The translations under genes and the position numbers were made by a program. A DNA stretch of 64,000 bases from Thysanoteuthis rhombus (taxonomy: Eukaryota > Mollusca > Cephalopoda > Oegopsida > Thysanoteuthidae), in NCBI GenBank assembly GCA_963457665.1, contig OY735237.1, positions 5,023,832 to 5,087,831 of the forward strand, in the 5' to 3' direction. Positions 45,361-57,250 of the stretch are shown in pieces. The notes below the pieces were generated by a model, which saw nothing but the letters and a program-made list of their open reading frames with translations, did no database searches and was not told the DNA's origin. Every line of letters begins with the position of its first letter. Position 1 is the stretch's first letter.

Positions 45361-45595
45361 ACTTTTTCTGGTTTTGCTAAAGAATTAGAAAAGAAAAGAA
45401 CAAATTTCAAAAACAGTTTATTGAGATTAACAGATTCTAACCAACTGACAAATTCTGTTCATAATGCACAGCGGTATTTTTTCAAAATGGCCCGCTCTTA
45501 TAAGAAAATAATTTGATAACTAGATTCTCCTAGATTTAGTATTTTAATCTTTACATTTTATAAAGTATGAAATATAGAGGCACAAGTCATAACTT

Positions 45596-46100
45596 GAGCT
45601 GTCGGGGCCAGACTCATTGATTGGGGCCTCAAATCAGCTCCTATAGCATGTGCATTTGCAACACATGTTCCTTAAGTTATCAAAAAGTGAAGGATCGCAA
45701 ATTCTTTTTTTGAAAATTCTTTTTTCAAAATTTTTTTTATTTATGGTGAATTTGTTACATTTCAAAAAATATCTAGGTAAGGAAATGAAAAGCTCACAAA
45801 GCATACAATGTAGGATAATTCAATTTTGCGAAGCCTGTGCACTTGATGGTAGCTTGTTTTTCAGTCTTTATCCCATTCCTTTAGTATCTAATATGATTTT
45901 TGTCATTTAGATATATTAACTAATAATATCAATAAAATGTTTGCGAATTTGGGTCGGAATTTTTTTAGATGCTGGAAACTTTTACTTGATTTCAAAAAGA
46001 ATTTTGCGACTTGAAATTTTTCTTGTCTGAGACCTCTGTGGGGCTCCTTCCTCACCAGGGCTCTGGGGCATTGCCCCATTGGTAGGGACAGCCCTGTCTA
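45596..46100. mobile_element. Possible hAT-like non-autonomous element
   Basis: Right end, reversed, reads CAGGGCTGTCCCTACCAATG; left end has AGCTGTCGGGGCCAG. Both continue into GGGGC-rich sequence against an AT-rich background. CAGGG is typical of hAT ends. No clean 8-bp duplication was seen and there is no transposase. Confidence 0.35.
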
Positions 46101-46218
46101 TATGGCTTTCTCCTAGGAATTGATAAACTCAACAATTACAGCATAGAATAATTAGATGTAGTATTTTACATTCTGTAAGCCACGAGTACAATACACATTG
46201 TTTTGCTAACAGTATACC

Positions 46219-46399
46219 TCATCATCATTATTATCAGTCTTTTAACGTCCATCATTGGACATAGACCTTCCCCAGGATTTGCTACAATTCTCTATCATGA
46301 GTATCATGGGTATTGCGGAGCCAGTATTTTCTGAATTTGTCTAGTGCATCTCTCCATCTAGTATTCCGTCGGCCTCGGTTTCGCATGTGATCTCTGGGA
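46219..46399 (-). repeat. RTE-like 3'-end fragment
   Basis: The minus strand encodes RGRRNTRWRDALDKFRKYWL followed by the 3' end and (TGA)n-like tail at 46219. A 10-bp internal duplication (ATCATGnGTATCATGGG) is unique to this copy. Confidence 0.85.
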
Positions 46400-47590
46400 A
46401 TGGGTGAACCTAAAACACTGCAGTATCTGAGAAAAACTCCTTCTCTCTTACTCTCATGCATACGTAGCCAGTCAGACCAACTCAAAAACTGGAAGACACC
46501 TTGAGAATTTTGGTGGACAGTTTTTAATAACAACAAATATCTCAGCTTTGGAGAAAAAAAGAGTCAGTCAAGATTGAATATCTTCTTTCTGATGTTATCT
46601 TGTAAAGTCATTGGAAAGAAAAAAGAAAACCTATCTAGTAAGTTTTAAAGATCTCCAGATGCAACACACTCCCGAGGAAAGCTGAAGAACACATCAGTCC
46701 AGAAATTGTGGGAAAAACAACAAGCAAAGATGGAGATTATTATGTGTGGTTAGTTTTAACTAATTTCTTCATCTATGTTTTATTTTACTACATTTTAGAA
46801 TTTTGCTGAAACATTCCAGAACACAAGAGACATCTGAGGGAGGCCAAATGATCGAGAGCCAAAACATTGTAAAAAAAAAAAATAAAATGGCAAAGATATA
46901 TAAGAAATAAGTCTGAACCAATTACATACATTGATTAAAACACCTTGACTAACAAAATAAAATAAAAGATGAAAAATATATGGATTAATGGAAACAATTG
47001 ATCTTGGAACTTCAGATAATGTATGAAGGCTAGAGAATATAGTGGCTGAAACATTGAGTTGAAAATAACAAAGATGAAGATAACTTCTGTAAAATATCTG
47101 TAATAATGCATCTTATAGACCATTTTGTGTCCAGTAAAGTTATGAATATACTTTTTTTTTTTTTGTTTGGTATAAATTGGATAAATAATTTTTTTTTTAC
47201 TTGAATAGGAGCAAAGACATTACCTATATTTCATAACCAAAGTTGAAAGAAAAATTTCCCAACTTCATCTTCATCCCCATCCAACGCCACAATTGTTTAG
47301 TGTGTCCTTCGAGCAATCACATATCTCTGCAATTTGCTGAGCAATCACATCATCAAAATGACGCACAATGCCGTCCGGCAAACGTTAATTTCCCCGGAAT
47401 TATGTGTGTGCCATTGATTCATCATTACCATCGGCTGGCTTCAGTTAGGGATGACTTGATTTTTATTTTTATACTAAATGTTATCCTGACTGAAGATCTG
47501 TCTATGTTGTGTAGAAACTCTAAGAGCATTATTATGTATTGATTTTATTTGAACCATTGTTCTCATGTTGGTTGTTATGGATATTGTTAT
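46400..47590. other. Unassigned, with TGAAACATT modules
   Basis: GCCAAAACATTGTAAAA at 46858 and GTGGCTGAAACATTGAGTTG at 47040, the latter followed by AAGATGAAGA, match modules at 10390 and 28330. No gene is supported. Confidence 0.4.
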
Positions 47591-47593
47591 AGA

Positions 47594-47757
47594 ATGTTTC
47601 GAATGTGCACCGTCCAGCCTCCTTCGGGTGCATATTTTGCTCTCATTTTTGGCTGTCTAATAACAAGAATCAACTAAACAGATATCTCCGAGCATAGTCA
47701 GCCAAAAATGAGAACAAATAGGCACCTGAAGAAGGTTGGAGGGTACAAGGCCAAAAC
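47594..47757. repeat. GAAGAAGG inverted-pair element
   Basis: Arms of about 60 bp: reversed left arm CAGCCAAAAATGAGAGCAAA, GCACCCGAAGGAGGCTGGA; right arm CAGCCAAAAATGAGAACAAA, GCACCTGAAGAAGGTTGGA. Loop about 36 bp. Right arm continues GGCCAAAACGTTGG. Confidence 0.85.
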
Positions 47758-47899
47758 GTTGGTTGTATCTATGGTTCGCATGATCATAAATAACATCTGT
47801 AATAACAAAAATGAGAACAATCATATGAATAAAAATCAATACCTAATAATAATGAAGGTAACTGTTGAAATATTTGGAATCTTGCAAATTATCTAGCCA

Positions 47900-49090
47900 T
47901 TTGATATTGATGGAAAATAGCCTACTAAGAGCAATAGGTCTTGGTCCCCTTCAAAGTACTTTGGGAACTCACATACTCATCATAGCATCCAGTTCACTTT
48001 TCATAACAGTCTGCCCAGTCAATAGGGATTGCCATCAGCTGCCTTATTATGTTTTCCTTGTCCACGGTCTGGAACCTCCTCCTTCATTGGTAGCCAAATA
48101 TGGACTGGGGGAAGGGGGGCTAACAGTTGTGGGTGATATGATGTTTTGCCAAAAAAAGCCCTGCATGAGACGTGGAGAGTAAGCAAACTCGGTCATTGTG
48201 AATGCGACAGTCACATAATAGTCTGATTCAGTTACATCTTACTGCTGACTGAGCTACCACATGGGAGAGTGTCTGTTCACACATATGTAGTAACTTCCAC
48301 TCTGATTGGTTGCCAAGTTACATCTAGGGTGGGCAAACAGTTCTCTCAGTATTCAAAATGTCTGGATACTTTCCTGACAGACCATTGGAGTATAGGTAAT
48401 TTTGTTGAATATTCCTGGCTCATCTGTTTCAAACAGGGATCATTGATAGCCCCCCCCCTCCCCCCAATAAGTGTGTGTCAATTAGTAGTCAATCATTATG
48501 TACAGGGTATGTGTATGTACGTGTTTAGAAAATGGTGGCAATAAACATGTAAGTATTTACAAAATCATCCGCACTTTCTTGTTAGTTAATGGGATATTGA
48601 TCAGAGGAACTTCTATGCTTTTCTGAGTGGCTTTCTTTCCTTCTTTAGATAGAAAATACTGTGAAGATGACAGGAATAAATATGTAAATCTTAACAAAAT
48701 CATCCACACTTTATTAATCAATTACACACAAATATTTTCATGCGTGGTAATTGAAGTTCTTAAGGCCCTGTGCCAGAGTAAGGTAAGTTTGGTAAATATC
48801 TTCAAGGAAAATCTAATGTTGAAAGAAATACTTGATTTAATTTTATTAGATAAGGTGTTTTAAAGATTGTTTGTAGTTGTTTCGAACAAAGACAAGCTAA
48901 TTAATTTGATTCAATCACATATGATGATGGAAACAGTTTTCGTAGAAAGCTTGAAGAAAAGCCATAAATCTACCTTGCAAGCGATATCTTCTAAAGGACG
49001 TAATGTTAAAGTCCTAATAAACATGGTCGAAGGTGCCTTGCCTTGGAGCACTGGTTAGCACATGAGTGTTGCAGGCCATCACAACTAATG
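47900..49090. other. No recognised feature
   Basis: Mixed composition, a C-homopolymer patch at 48452-48466, and one dispersed CCCTGTGCCAGAGTAAGG motif. No supported gene. Confidence 0.4.
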
Positions 49091-49105
49091 GAGGTGATGA
49101 TGATA

Positions 49106-49221
49106 ATTAGTTTGCATTGTGGTGTTGTGTATATATATATATAATATATATATACACTATATATGTTGTGTATATATATATATATAATATATATATACAC
49201 AACACCACAATGCAAACTAAT
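49106..49221. repeat. Perfect palindrome with (TA)n core
   Basis: ATTAGTTTGCATTGTGGTGT at 49106-49125 and its exact reverse complement ending at 49221, with inward TGTGTATATATATA arms and internal TA/ACACTATATATGTTGTG. Could form a long hairpin or cruciform. Confidence 0.95.
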
Positions 49222-49223
49222 AT

Positions 49224-49258
<35 letters not shown>

Positions 49259-49269
49259 TTTACTTGAAC

Positions 49270-49760
49270 CTTTCCCTAAGTCTATCGAGTATGTACGTCA
49301 AATTTGGTTGAGTGAATCAGACTTTTAGTATTATATACAAGTAGATGAAAATCAGATCATTATTATTGGGGTGAGAGTAAATGCAGACCCCCCACAATAT
49401 TTTTTCGTGAAAGGGGAATTCATGTGGAAATTTTGCACATATATTCAACCTTTTTGGGGCTTACTGGAACCGTTTTAGTCTTTGGGTCAAGTCAGAAGTT
49501 AAAAAAAAAAATGGTTCAACTGGAAATTGACCCTGGTACGATAATATAATTGATCTGCCTATATAAGGAACAGTGTAACTTTTAGTTTCTCTCTCCGTAA
49601 CAATTGACTCTTCCACTTAGAGGTCACTCTTTCTGTAACAATAGACTCTTCAACTTAAAGGTGACAATTTTGCTGATAAAAAATATCTCCTATCCACCAT
49701 TTGAAACTTGAATGGGTTCAGTCATGTTTTAACCTCAGAATGAAATGACGTTAATGCGGG
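49270..49760. other. No recognised feature
   Basis: Short repeated phrase CTGTAACAAT(A/T)GACTCTTC at 49590 and 49630; otherwise nothing. Confidence 0.4.
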
Positions 49761-49764
49761 AGTT

Positions 49765-49766
<2 letters not shown>

Positions 49767-49836
<70 letters not shown>
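49767..49836. repeat. (TA)n microsatellite
   Basis: About 35 TA dinucleotides. Confidence 0.97.
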
Positions 49837-49839
<3 letters not shown>

Positions 49840-50475
49840 TGTTTTCTAAAAAAAAATAATCTCATAGAAATTCAAATTTATCTATGAATTTTTCCACCAA
49901 TAATAACCAGAATTCATGATAATAATCCATAACCGGATCTTGTTTGTGCCCCTCCCACGCTTTTTATAGCTTGTGGCCACAGTTGATTGGTTGTTGGCCG
50001 AAAACGTCAGCAATGGCTTCAAACAAACATGGCTTCCCCAGCTAGCAATTATTCAGTCTCCAGTGTGGAGGCTTGGCAACTGCAATGATGTTATCCTCTG
50101 TATGTTACATCAGAGGAGGCAGACAATTTATAACACGACACTAGCAGCCATTATCGTGGTTGCTTTTTGAGTGCAATCTATAAAATGCACCATGAAATGT
50201 GCATTCATTAAATTTGTATCAGACTATCACAAGGAAAGAGAACCTAGTTTTAGATGTGTGAAATGATATTTTTTGTTGCAGAAGTCAACTCCTGTTTTCC
50301 TAAGTTTTACAAAAAAGGTTAAGGAGCTGATGTTTATGAAAAAATGGTAGGGTGCATTTTATGTACTATACATTAATACATAAATACGTACACCTTGTGT
50401 GTGTAAACATACACACATACACTCATGCATATATATGTATATATATATGTGTGTACGTGTGTATATATATATATA
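49840..50475. other. No recognised feature
   Basis: 50400-50478 is a TA/CA/GT mixed simple repeat; the rest is unassigned. Confidence 0.4.
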
Positions 50476-50480
50476 TATAA

Positions 50481-50712
50481 TGATTAGTTTGTGGATATGA
50501 TATATACAACAATATGTATTGAGTTGACAATGAGAAAAAATAGTTGTATTTAAATTGAATTTATCATACATCTGAAATGCAATTTCAAATCAAACAATAT
50601 TGAAATGTTCATTTATTTTGAGTAGTATCAAGTGATATTGTGAGACATTGTTACTCGATATAAACAAACATTTCAGTATCATTTCATATGAAATTGCAAC
50701 TTCGACAAAGTG
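50481..50712. repeat. Foldback family K copy
   Basis: TGATTAGTTTGTGGATATGA, GAGTTGACAATGAG, AAAAATAGTTGTATTTAAATTG. ATTTCAAATCAAACAATATTG is nearly reverse-complemented by CAGTATCATTTCATATGAAAT. Uninterrupted homologue of the sequence split by the Tc1 element at 52177. Confidence 0.75.
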
Positions 50713-50719
50713 TTGAGGA

Positions 50720-51215
50720 CTGACTGATTTTGATAACAATGACTGGCAACATTATCCATTAATATAACTAACAGCTTTCTATACACACACACTACATTGA
50801 GGACTGTTTCCTCAGTTTTTTTGTTTTTTGACTTTATATTTATATATATATATAGTGATCACTTGATATTTGTTGGTTTTTATTTGCAGTTTCGATAATT
50901 TGCAGTACGGTCTTGAATAATTTAATGGGAATGGGGGAGATCATGCAATGTCCCACGAAAAAAACGCATCATGGAAAATACAGAGTGCAGTATCAACAAA
51001 ACAAGAAAAATTTTAGATCATAAATGTGTCATAATAAAATTTGTTATTAATTTATTTATGTAGACAATATAAACCCAGTTTATTTCCGGGTTAAACACTT
51101 GCGAATCAGTTAGTTGAATGGTATTTTGGACATTAATTTTTTTTTTTCCGAGTCATTGTGCTGCGAACCGATTTTTTTCATACATATAAATCATTATTTA
51201 CCATTTCTTTCATTT
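50720..51215. other. No recognised feature
   Basis: AT-rich; nothing supported. Confidence 0.4.
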
Positions 51216-51219
51216 TTAC

Positions 51220-51340
51220 ACTACCATATACCTTCATCTTAATGTTTTTGTTGTTTTTTATTGCCACTTTCCTCAAAACAAAATTTTTTTAGAAAAGCAA
51301 CGGAAATATTAAGATGAATGTTGTAGTATGAAAAAAAAAA
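51220..51340. repeat. Foldback element I, copy 2
   Basis: CCTTCATCTTAATGTTTTTGTTG and AAAAGCAACGGAAATATTAAG/ATGAATG are inverted (each given in parts). Same arms as 5828-5972. Confidence 0.75.
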
Positions 51341-51344
51341 TCTA

Positions 51345-51810
51345 AATAATCACTCTACTGTAGTTTTAATTGACTGTAAATTATTTTTTACAAGCATCTA
51401 TTTTTTTAATGATCTTTTAAAACTTATTACAATAATTAATTACCCTCTTTGATAGTTCAATTTTGGTTATAACTACCAGAAAATAGCACAAAGTTATCGA
51501 TAAGAAAATGAAAAAATACTTCTTGCATACTCACAGAGGATTTCTCAGAAGATTGATTCTGTTTTTATGTTTTTGACTAAAAATATCAATTTTACCATAA
51601 TTGACACGGATCTATCAGCAGAAAAATTGGATGTCAGATTCGAAAATTTAAAATCTTTTACTGTATGCTTTACTTGTATTTGTTTATTTATTTGTACATT
51701 TACAATCTGGGAATGGTAAAGTGTTTGTTTATCATTTATGGTACAAAATTCATAGTTTAGGTGTCTGCAAAAATTATTTGCGGATATTTTTAAAGGAAGA
51801 AAATCGGTGT
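51345..51810. other. No recognised gene
   Basis: GGGAATGGTAAAGTGTTTG at 51712 recurs at 52790 and looks like a SINE box A. Confidence 0.4.
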
Positions 51811-51815
51811 CTGTG

Positions 51816-52080
51816 ACATTGCAGAAACCATTAGAAAACTCAAATGGCAATGGGCAGGCCATATTGCAAGAATGGCAGACAACCAATGGACATCATGTCT
51901 CACAACATGGATCCCCAGAGATCACACAAGAAACTGAGGCTGACAGAATAGAAGATGGAGAGATGAACTAGACAAATTCAGGAAATACTGGCTCCGCGAA
52001 GCCTATGATAGAGAATTGTGGTGAATCCTGGGGAAGGTCTATGTCCAACGACGGACGTTAAAAGACTGATGATGATGATG
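51816..52080 (+). repeat. RTE-like C-terminal and 3'-end fragment
   Basis: Reads IRKLKWQWAGHIARMADNQW then RRWRDELDKFRKYWLREAYD after a stop, and ends ACGGACGTTAAAAGACTGATG/ATGATGATG. The best-preserved 3' end in the window. Confidence 0.88.
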
Positions 52081-52176
52081 TATTCGCAGCACCCTAGTGT
52101 CCCTAACGCCCAGGAATATCGAGGGATAATAGTATTTATTTATATGATTAGTTTCTGGATATGATACTTACAAAAT

Positions 52177-53721
52177 AAGTATTTGGACCCTTACAAGATA
52201 TTCATTTAATATTCTTCAGATGCTCACATTTACAGGTGATGAATTTTGATATAAAATTAACAATTACTAAGAAAAAAATACATATTTCTAAGTATACAAT
52301 GCAGAATGAAATATGAACAAAAGTAATGGAAGAAAAAACATTCGAACTCATTGATTTCATATTTTAATACTTGGTTCGATAAGCCTGGTTTACAATCATT
52401 TCTTGGAGATGTTTCTTGTAACCCTTCACAAGCCCTCCATGACATTCTTTTGAAACCTTGGACCATTCTTCCTTTTAAAAGACCTTCAAAATCATTAATG
52501 TTTCTGGGATCCCTCTGATAAATCGTGATCTTTGAAGCATCACTCTAAATTTTCAATTGGATTTCAGTCAGGAGATTGACTACGTAGCTGAAGTACCTCT
52601 ACATTGTTCTGAACAAACCATTTGCGAGTTATTTTGGCTGTACACTTTGGGTCATTATCTTGTTGAAAGATCCAACCGCCTTCAAGCTTCAGCTGTTGCA
52701 CTGAAGAGAACACTTTAGTTTTCAAAATACACTGATACATCATTCCCTTTATGGTTCTTTCAATCACATAAAGAACGGGAATGGTAAAGCGTTTGCTTAT
52801 TGTTTCTGATGCAAATAATAAATACCATTGAAAGAGACACCTTCCCACTAACCATGATATTTCCACCTCCGTGCTTTACTGTAGGGATGGTGTTTTTTTG
52901 ATCATTGGTGCATCCATCTATTCTACGTGCTGGGTTTTTGCAAAAAGTTTGATTTTTTGATTCACCTGACCAGAGAATGATCTTCCAAAAATGATTAGGA
53001 CTCATTAAATGGTCACAAGCAGACTCCATCTGAGAATCTTGGTACGTTTTTTTCAACGAAGGTGTTTTCCATAGTGTATGGGATTTTAAGCCATTCTTAT
53101 ATAGTTCATTACTAATAGTTCTTTAAGTAACCAATGTACCAGCTGCTCTTGAATCATCTTGGATCTCCTGTCAAGTTACCATTAGATTTGCTTTGACTGT
53201 TCTGAGCATTTTTTGAGTTGCTCATAGAGAAATTTTCCATAGAGCACCAGTTCGAGGGAAGTTTTTGGTGATGCCAAACTTTTTCCACTGTGGAATAATT
53301 GATCCAATGATTCCGACAGGGATATTTAACATCTTGGCAACAGCCCTGTAGCTCAAACCTTCATTATGTTGCTTAATTATGATATTTTTTGTTTGGTTGA
53401 GAGCTCCTTTATTTTATTCATGACTGCCTTGTTTCAAAATGATAAAAGTAGTGAATGATGACTGCAATGAAATCAAAGCATAATTAAGTATTGATGGAAC
53501 ATTTTAGAAGTTTCTATGCACGTTTAGAATAAACTTTTTTATGATGAATTTTTAGTAGTGTCTGTATACTTTTTCCAACATTACTTTTGTTTACACAAAA
53601 TTCTGCATTTTATGTTTGGAAATATGTAATAGTCAATTTTATATCAAAATACACCCTCTTTAAAACAAAAGTGAGCATTGAAAGAATATTAAATCAATAT
53701 TTTGTAAGTGTCCAAATACTT
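52177..53721 (-). mobile_element. Tc1-like DNA transposon with about 95-bp TIRs, inactive
   Basis: Left end AAGTATTTGGACCCTTACAA and the reversed right end AAGTATTTGGACACTTACAA begin matching inverted repeats of about 95 bp that both reach TTTTGATATAAAATT. On the minus strand the transposase reads KNIIIKQHNEGLSYRAVAK (helix-turn-helix), HFWKIILWSGESKNQTF, NTIPTVKHGGGNIMV, GGWIFQQDNDPKCTAKITR and SQSPD/NPIENL. These are the Tc1 family blocks in order. The first catalytic Asp (WSDESK) is Gly, and a frameshift with an inserted SINE-like GGTAAAGCGTTTGC segment lies near 52790. Dead copy. Outer ends are approximate. Confidence 0.88.
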
Positions 53722-53757
53722 GTTTACTCTTACTGTTTCCAACTATGTATTAAGTTG

Positions 53758-53988
53758 ACATTAAGGAAAAATAGTTGTAGTGAAATTAAATTTATTCCAC
53801 TAACTTGTTTTGCTTTTTGGCTTTATCAAAGTAGCAATTTCAAATGATATTGTGAGATGTTGTTTCTTGAAATAAATGAATGTTTCAGGATCGTTTTGTT
53901 TGAAATTGCCACTTTGATGAAGCCGAAAGGCGAAACATGTTTGTAGAATAAATTTAATTTGAATACAACTATTTTTCCTGATTGTCAA

Positions 53989-53990
<2 letters not shown>
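53758..53990. repeat. Foldback family K, palindromic copy
   Basis: Arms of about 95 bp: AGTTGACATTAAGGAAAAAT at the left and, reversed, AGTTGACAATCAGGAAAAAT at the right, meeting near ATTTCAAA. The right arm carries TTTGATGAAGCCGAAAGGCG followed by AAACATG, resembling a hammerhead core. Confidence 0.85.

Positions 53991-54032
<42 letters not shown>
53991..54032. repeat. (TA)n microsatellite
   Basis: Directly abuts the family K right arm. Confidence 0.95.
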
Positions 54033-54036
<4 letters not shown>

Positions 54037-54039
54037 GAT

Positions 54040-54835
54040 GGTATATCAAAAAAGTCCACAGCCTATCATATAGCTGAATTTTGATCTGTAATATCCTCTG
54101 TATAATGTTTGATTAAATGAATAATATTCCATCGGTTCAAGTACATTGACAAAAAAGGAGATTATGTTGAAAAAATAAATATTTGTTGTGTAGAATAAGT
54201 GCTTTTATCATTATCAAGTTGCATACTTATTGATATACATGTGTATATATGAAGGTTTATATCTTGTGTGTGTGTGGAAACAGTGTAAGGTGTTGTTGAT
54301 GAAATTCTTTTTTTAATGAAACTAGTCTGTCCACAAAATATATTCAGAAGTATTTGCCATAAAAGAGTGATTTAAGTTTTAAGCATCCATACACAATTAT
54401 CAACATCATAGTTATATGTCCATACCACACCATATCACCAAAAATTCATAACTATCCAAGAGTTCTGAATGAAAATCTGTAGAATGTTAGACAATGGGCT
54501 ACACAAGAAGTGATCATGCTTTGGGGGTGGATCCATGCACAATTAACCTGACAATGACTTTATCAGAGGTATGTGCTCTGAATGCTTTGTGGTTTTATTG
54601 TATGTATATTTTTGAAGATAGTGAATAAGAATAGTTTCATGCCATCGGTACTTATTTTTTTCTTAGTATTTTACAAAGTACTGAAAAAAAAGGGGAAGGA
54701 AAGATGAATGAAATTGTTATTGAATAAGGGCTCATGCCTTGACATTGGATTATATGCAAAAATGATAATGAATTATTTATAATGTGTAAGTACAAAAAAA
54801 ATCACCAAAAATATAGATTTCCTAAGGAAAAATAA
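54040..54835. other. No recognised feature
   Basis: AT-rich; nothing supported. Confidence 0.4.
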
Positions 54836-54838
54836 TAC

Positions 54839-55148
54839 GCATATATATATATATGTATATATACGTATATATATATATATATGTATATATATACACACAC
54901 ACACAAGCATACACACACATATATATATAAACATTTATATATATATAAACATTTATATATATAAACATTTATATATATATATAAACATTTTTATATATAT
55001 ATATAAACATTTTTATATATATATAAACATTTTTATATATATATAAACATTTTTATATATATATAAACATTTATATATATATATAAACATTTTTATATAT
55101 ATATAAACATTTATATATATATATAAACATTTTTATATATATATAAAC

Positions 55149-55186
<38 letters not shown>

Positions 55187-55251
55187 ATTTATATATATAA
55201 ACATATATATATAAACATATATATGTATATAAACATATATATATATATATA

Positions 55252-55294
<43 letters not shown>
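54839..55294. repeat. (TA)n plus TAAACATTT minisatellite
   Basis: About a dozen units of TATATATATAAACATTT(TT) with variable TA length between 54925 and 55210, grading into TAAACATA units and a pure TA array to 55294. Confidence 0.95.
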
Positions 55295-55298
<4 letters not shown>

Positions 55299-55299
55299 T

Positions 55300-55445
55300 C
55301 AGTGACTATATCATTTAGCTTTAACAATGTAAATTGAATAAGCAATTAAAGGAAATGGTGCTGCAGCAGGAATCAAACCTACACCTGATAGGAATAGCTA
55401 CTTTTATGTAGCATTTCTCTTACCATTGAGATAAACACCCATCTG
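55300..55445 (-). repeat. S1 tRNA-derived SINE
   Basis: The reverse complement reads GTTTATCTCAATGGTAAGAG (box A), GGTTTGATTCCTGCTGCAG (box B), then CTTTAATTGCTTATTC and the (TA)n at 55294. The clearest S1 head in the window. Confidence 0.8.
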
Positions 55446-55449
55446 TAAT

Positions 55450-56860
55450 GCAATGGCCTAAAAACTCTCTTAACTCCAAATTCAAAATTTTGCTTATTCA
55501 TGGTCTCTATTTGCTGTATTTGTGTCCTCCAATTCGGCAGTTATGCTATCAAGAAATGAATGTATGATCTCACCGAATAATTATATATCATGTTATATTA
55601 TATTCAACTCTATTTCTTAATAATACAACTGTCACGTTGAAAGAAGCAAATAGAGCAGATATAGAATGTGAAAAATCAATATATATATATTTATGTGTGT
55701 GTCCAGGATGGACCCAAAAGTCAGGGTACCTTCCCAGAACACACACACATAGACTTATGTCTGCAATACACATGAAAATTAACTTATATCTATGCAAATA
55801 ATTTTTTCATGGCTTATTTATATAGACCAATTTTAAGAATGAAATATATATCACGCTGCTTTAAGCATTTTTCATTTTTATTTAGATTAAACTGGTCAGG
55901 ATAGCTTTGTATGTATTAATGTATCATATGAAAATGTGCCCCAAGCATTTTCTGACACCCTATAAACATATATATATATAGGTGGCTGAATGATTCAATT
56001 TACAAAAAAGCTGTAATGTATATTGCATACACACACACACACACACAAATAACTCAACCAACCATAATAAATGGCTTCGCTTTTAAAAAAACACATTATC
56101 GCGCCTTGTATTTGAATGTGTGTGTACTCGTGTTCGTTTCGACCCAGTCAATATTTTCTCCCATACAACTCAACCTCCCCAACAATATTTTCTTCTGTAC
56201 AATACACCTTAACAGTATTTCCTCCCATACAATGTACCCTAACTATATTTTATTCCATATAATGCACCCCAATGCTTTGAATTTGAATTCGTGTATGTGT
56301 GTGTATTCACTCATGTGTTTGTATCGACCCAGTCAAATTGCAACAAAATGGTGGCATAGTCTGATACTGACATCAATGTGAGGACAGTCATCCCGTAATG
56401 AAACAGAATTATAAAAGTACTTATAAATAAATGCATCTTCAAATATCCGCATTTCGAGTGGCTTTTACGTATAACGTGTCCGTTTGTTAAGTTAAAAGCT
56501 TTTTTCCCTCTGAACATTTTAAAGGAAACTGCATTATCATTTTATGCAGTTTGAACATGTTTTCCTTCTATCAATGTCTTTCTGTGAAAAATCTTTCTAT
56601 TGTGCTCCTTGAAGTGGTCAACAGAATTCTTTCACAATGTGCCTATTAGAATGCAATGAAGGGAAAAATATTCATTATTTAGACATTACCTCAAGAAGGA
56701 AGGACTTCCAATTGCAGTTGAGCACGTTAGTACCTGCTACCTTAGAAAAGAGTACTAAATACCTATCCGACTATACTGTAGAAAACGAGTGACATTATTT
56801 GATGTACTTTTATTCCATTGTAGGACAAAAAGTATACATCTCATATTGTTTGTGAAATAT
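55450..56860. other. No recognised gene
   Basis: 55490-55680 holds S1-related tail debris (AAGAAATGAATGTATGATC; AAATAGAGCAGATATAGA). 56028-56047 is a CA repeat. 56120-56330 has a loose internal repeat (TTTGAATnnGTGTGT ... GACCCAGTCAA). No protein is supported. Confidence 0.5.
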
Positions 56861-56869
56861 CACAAAAGC

Positions 56870-57030
56870 TTAATAATATTAGATGTTTTCCAGTGGAAAA
56901 AGCCAATGATGTCATAAAAAGAATTTATTCTGACCGTATTTATTCTTCAATAGAATTTTTTTTTTCATAACTTCAAGTTTTAATGCTATGTTTTTTTCAT
57001 TTATTGACAGTGATCGCAAGTTCTATTAAT
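56870..57030 (-). repeat. Repeat A fragment
   Basis: AGATGTTTTCCAGTGGAAAA and GAATTTATTCTGACC..ATTTATTCTTCA are the reverse complement of 4020-4095. Confidence 0.7.
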
Positions 57031-57040
57031 TATTATCCTA

Positions 57041-57250
57041 TTATTTTGCTTGTTCGTATGAACAACTGTTATACTTTAGAGTGAGAGTTCTGTCCTCGTG
57101 ACCCCGCATGACATCAGGACTCTCCTTCAGCCCACCCTGACCACGACATGCTGGCCTTGTTTTCTTGCACACGCAACCTCTCTTTGCATTTGGACATTTT
57201 TCGCCTTGTGCAAACTGAGTGACTGCTACCGCCCCATATTGGTTACTCAC
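57041..57250 (-). other. Cysteine-rich open frame, unidentified
   Basis: A 69-codon frame in a GC-richer pocket includes GEKCPNAKRGCVCKKTRPAC, a compact Cys/Lys/Arg cluster. I recognise no family. It could be an exon fragment or chance; no splice model was made. Confidence 0.2.

Noticed and set aside
47243-47542. 99-codon frame as a gene
   Set aside because: No recognisable domain, no splice context, and not conserved with anything I know.
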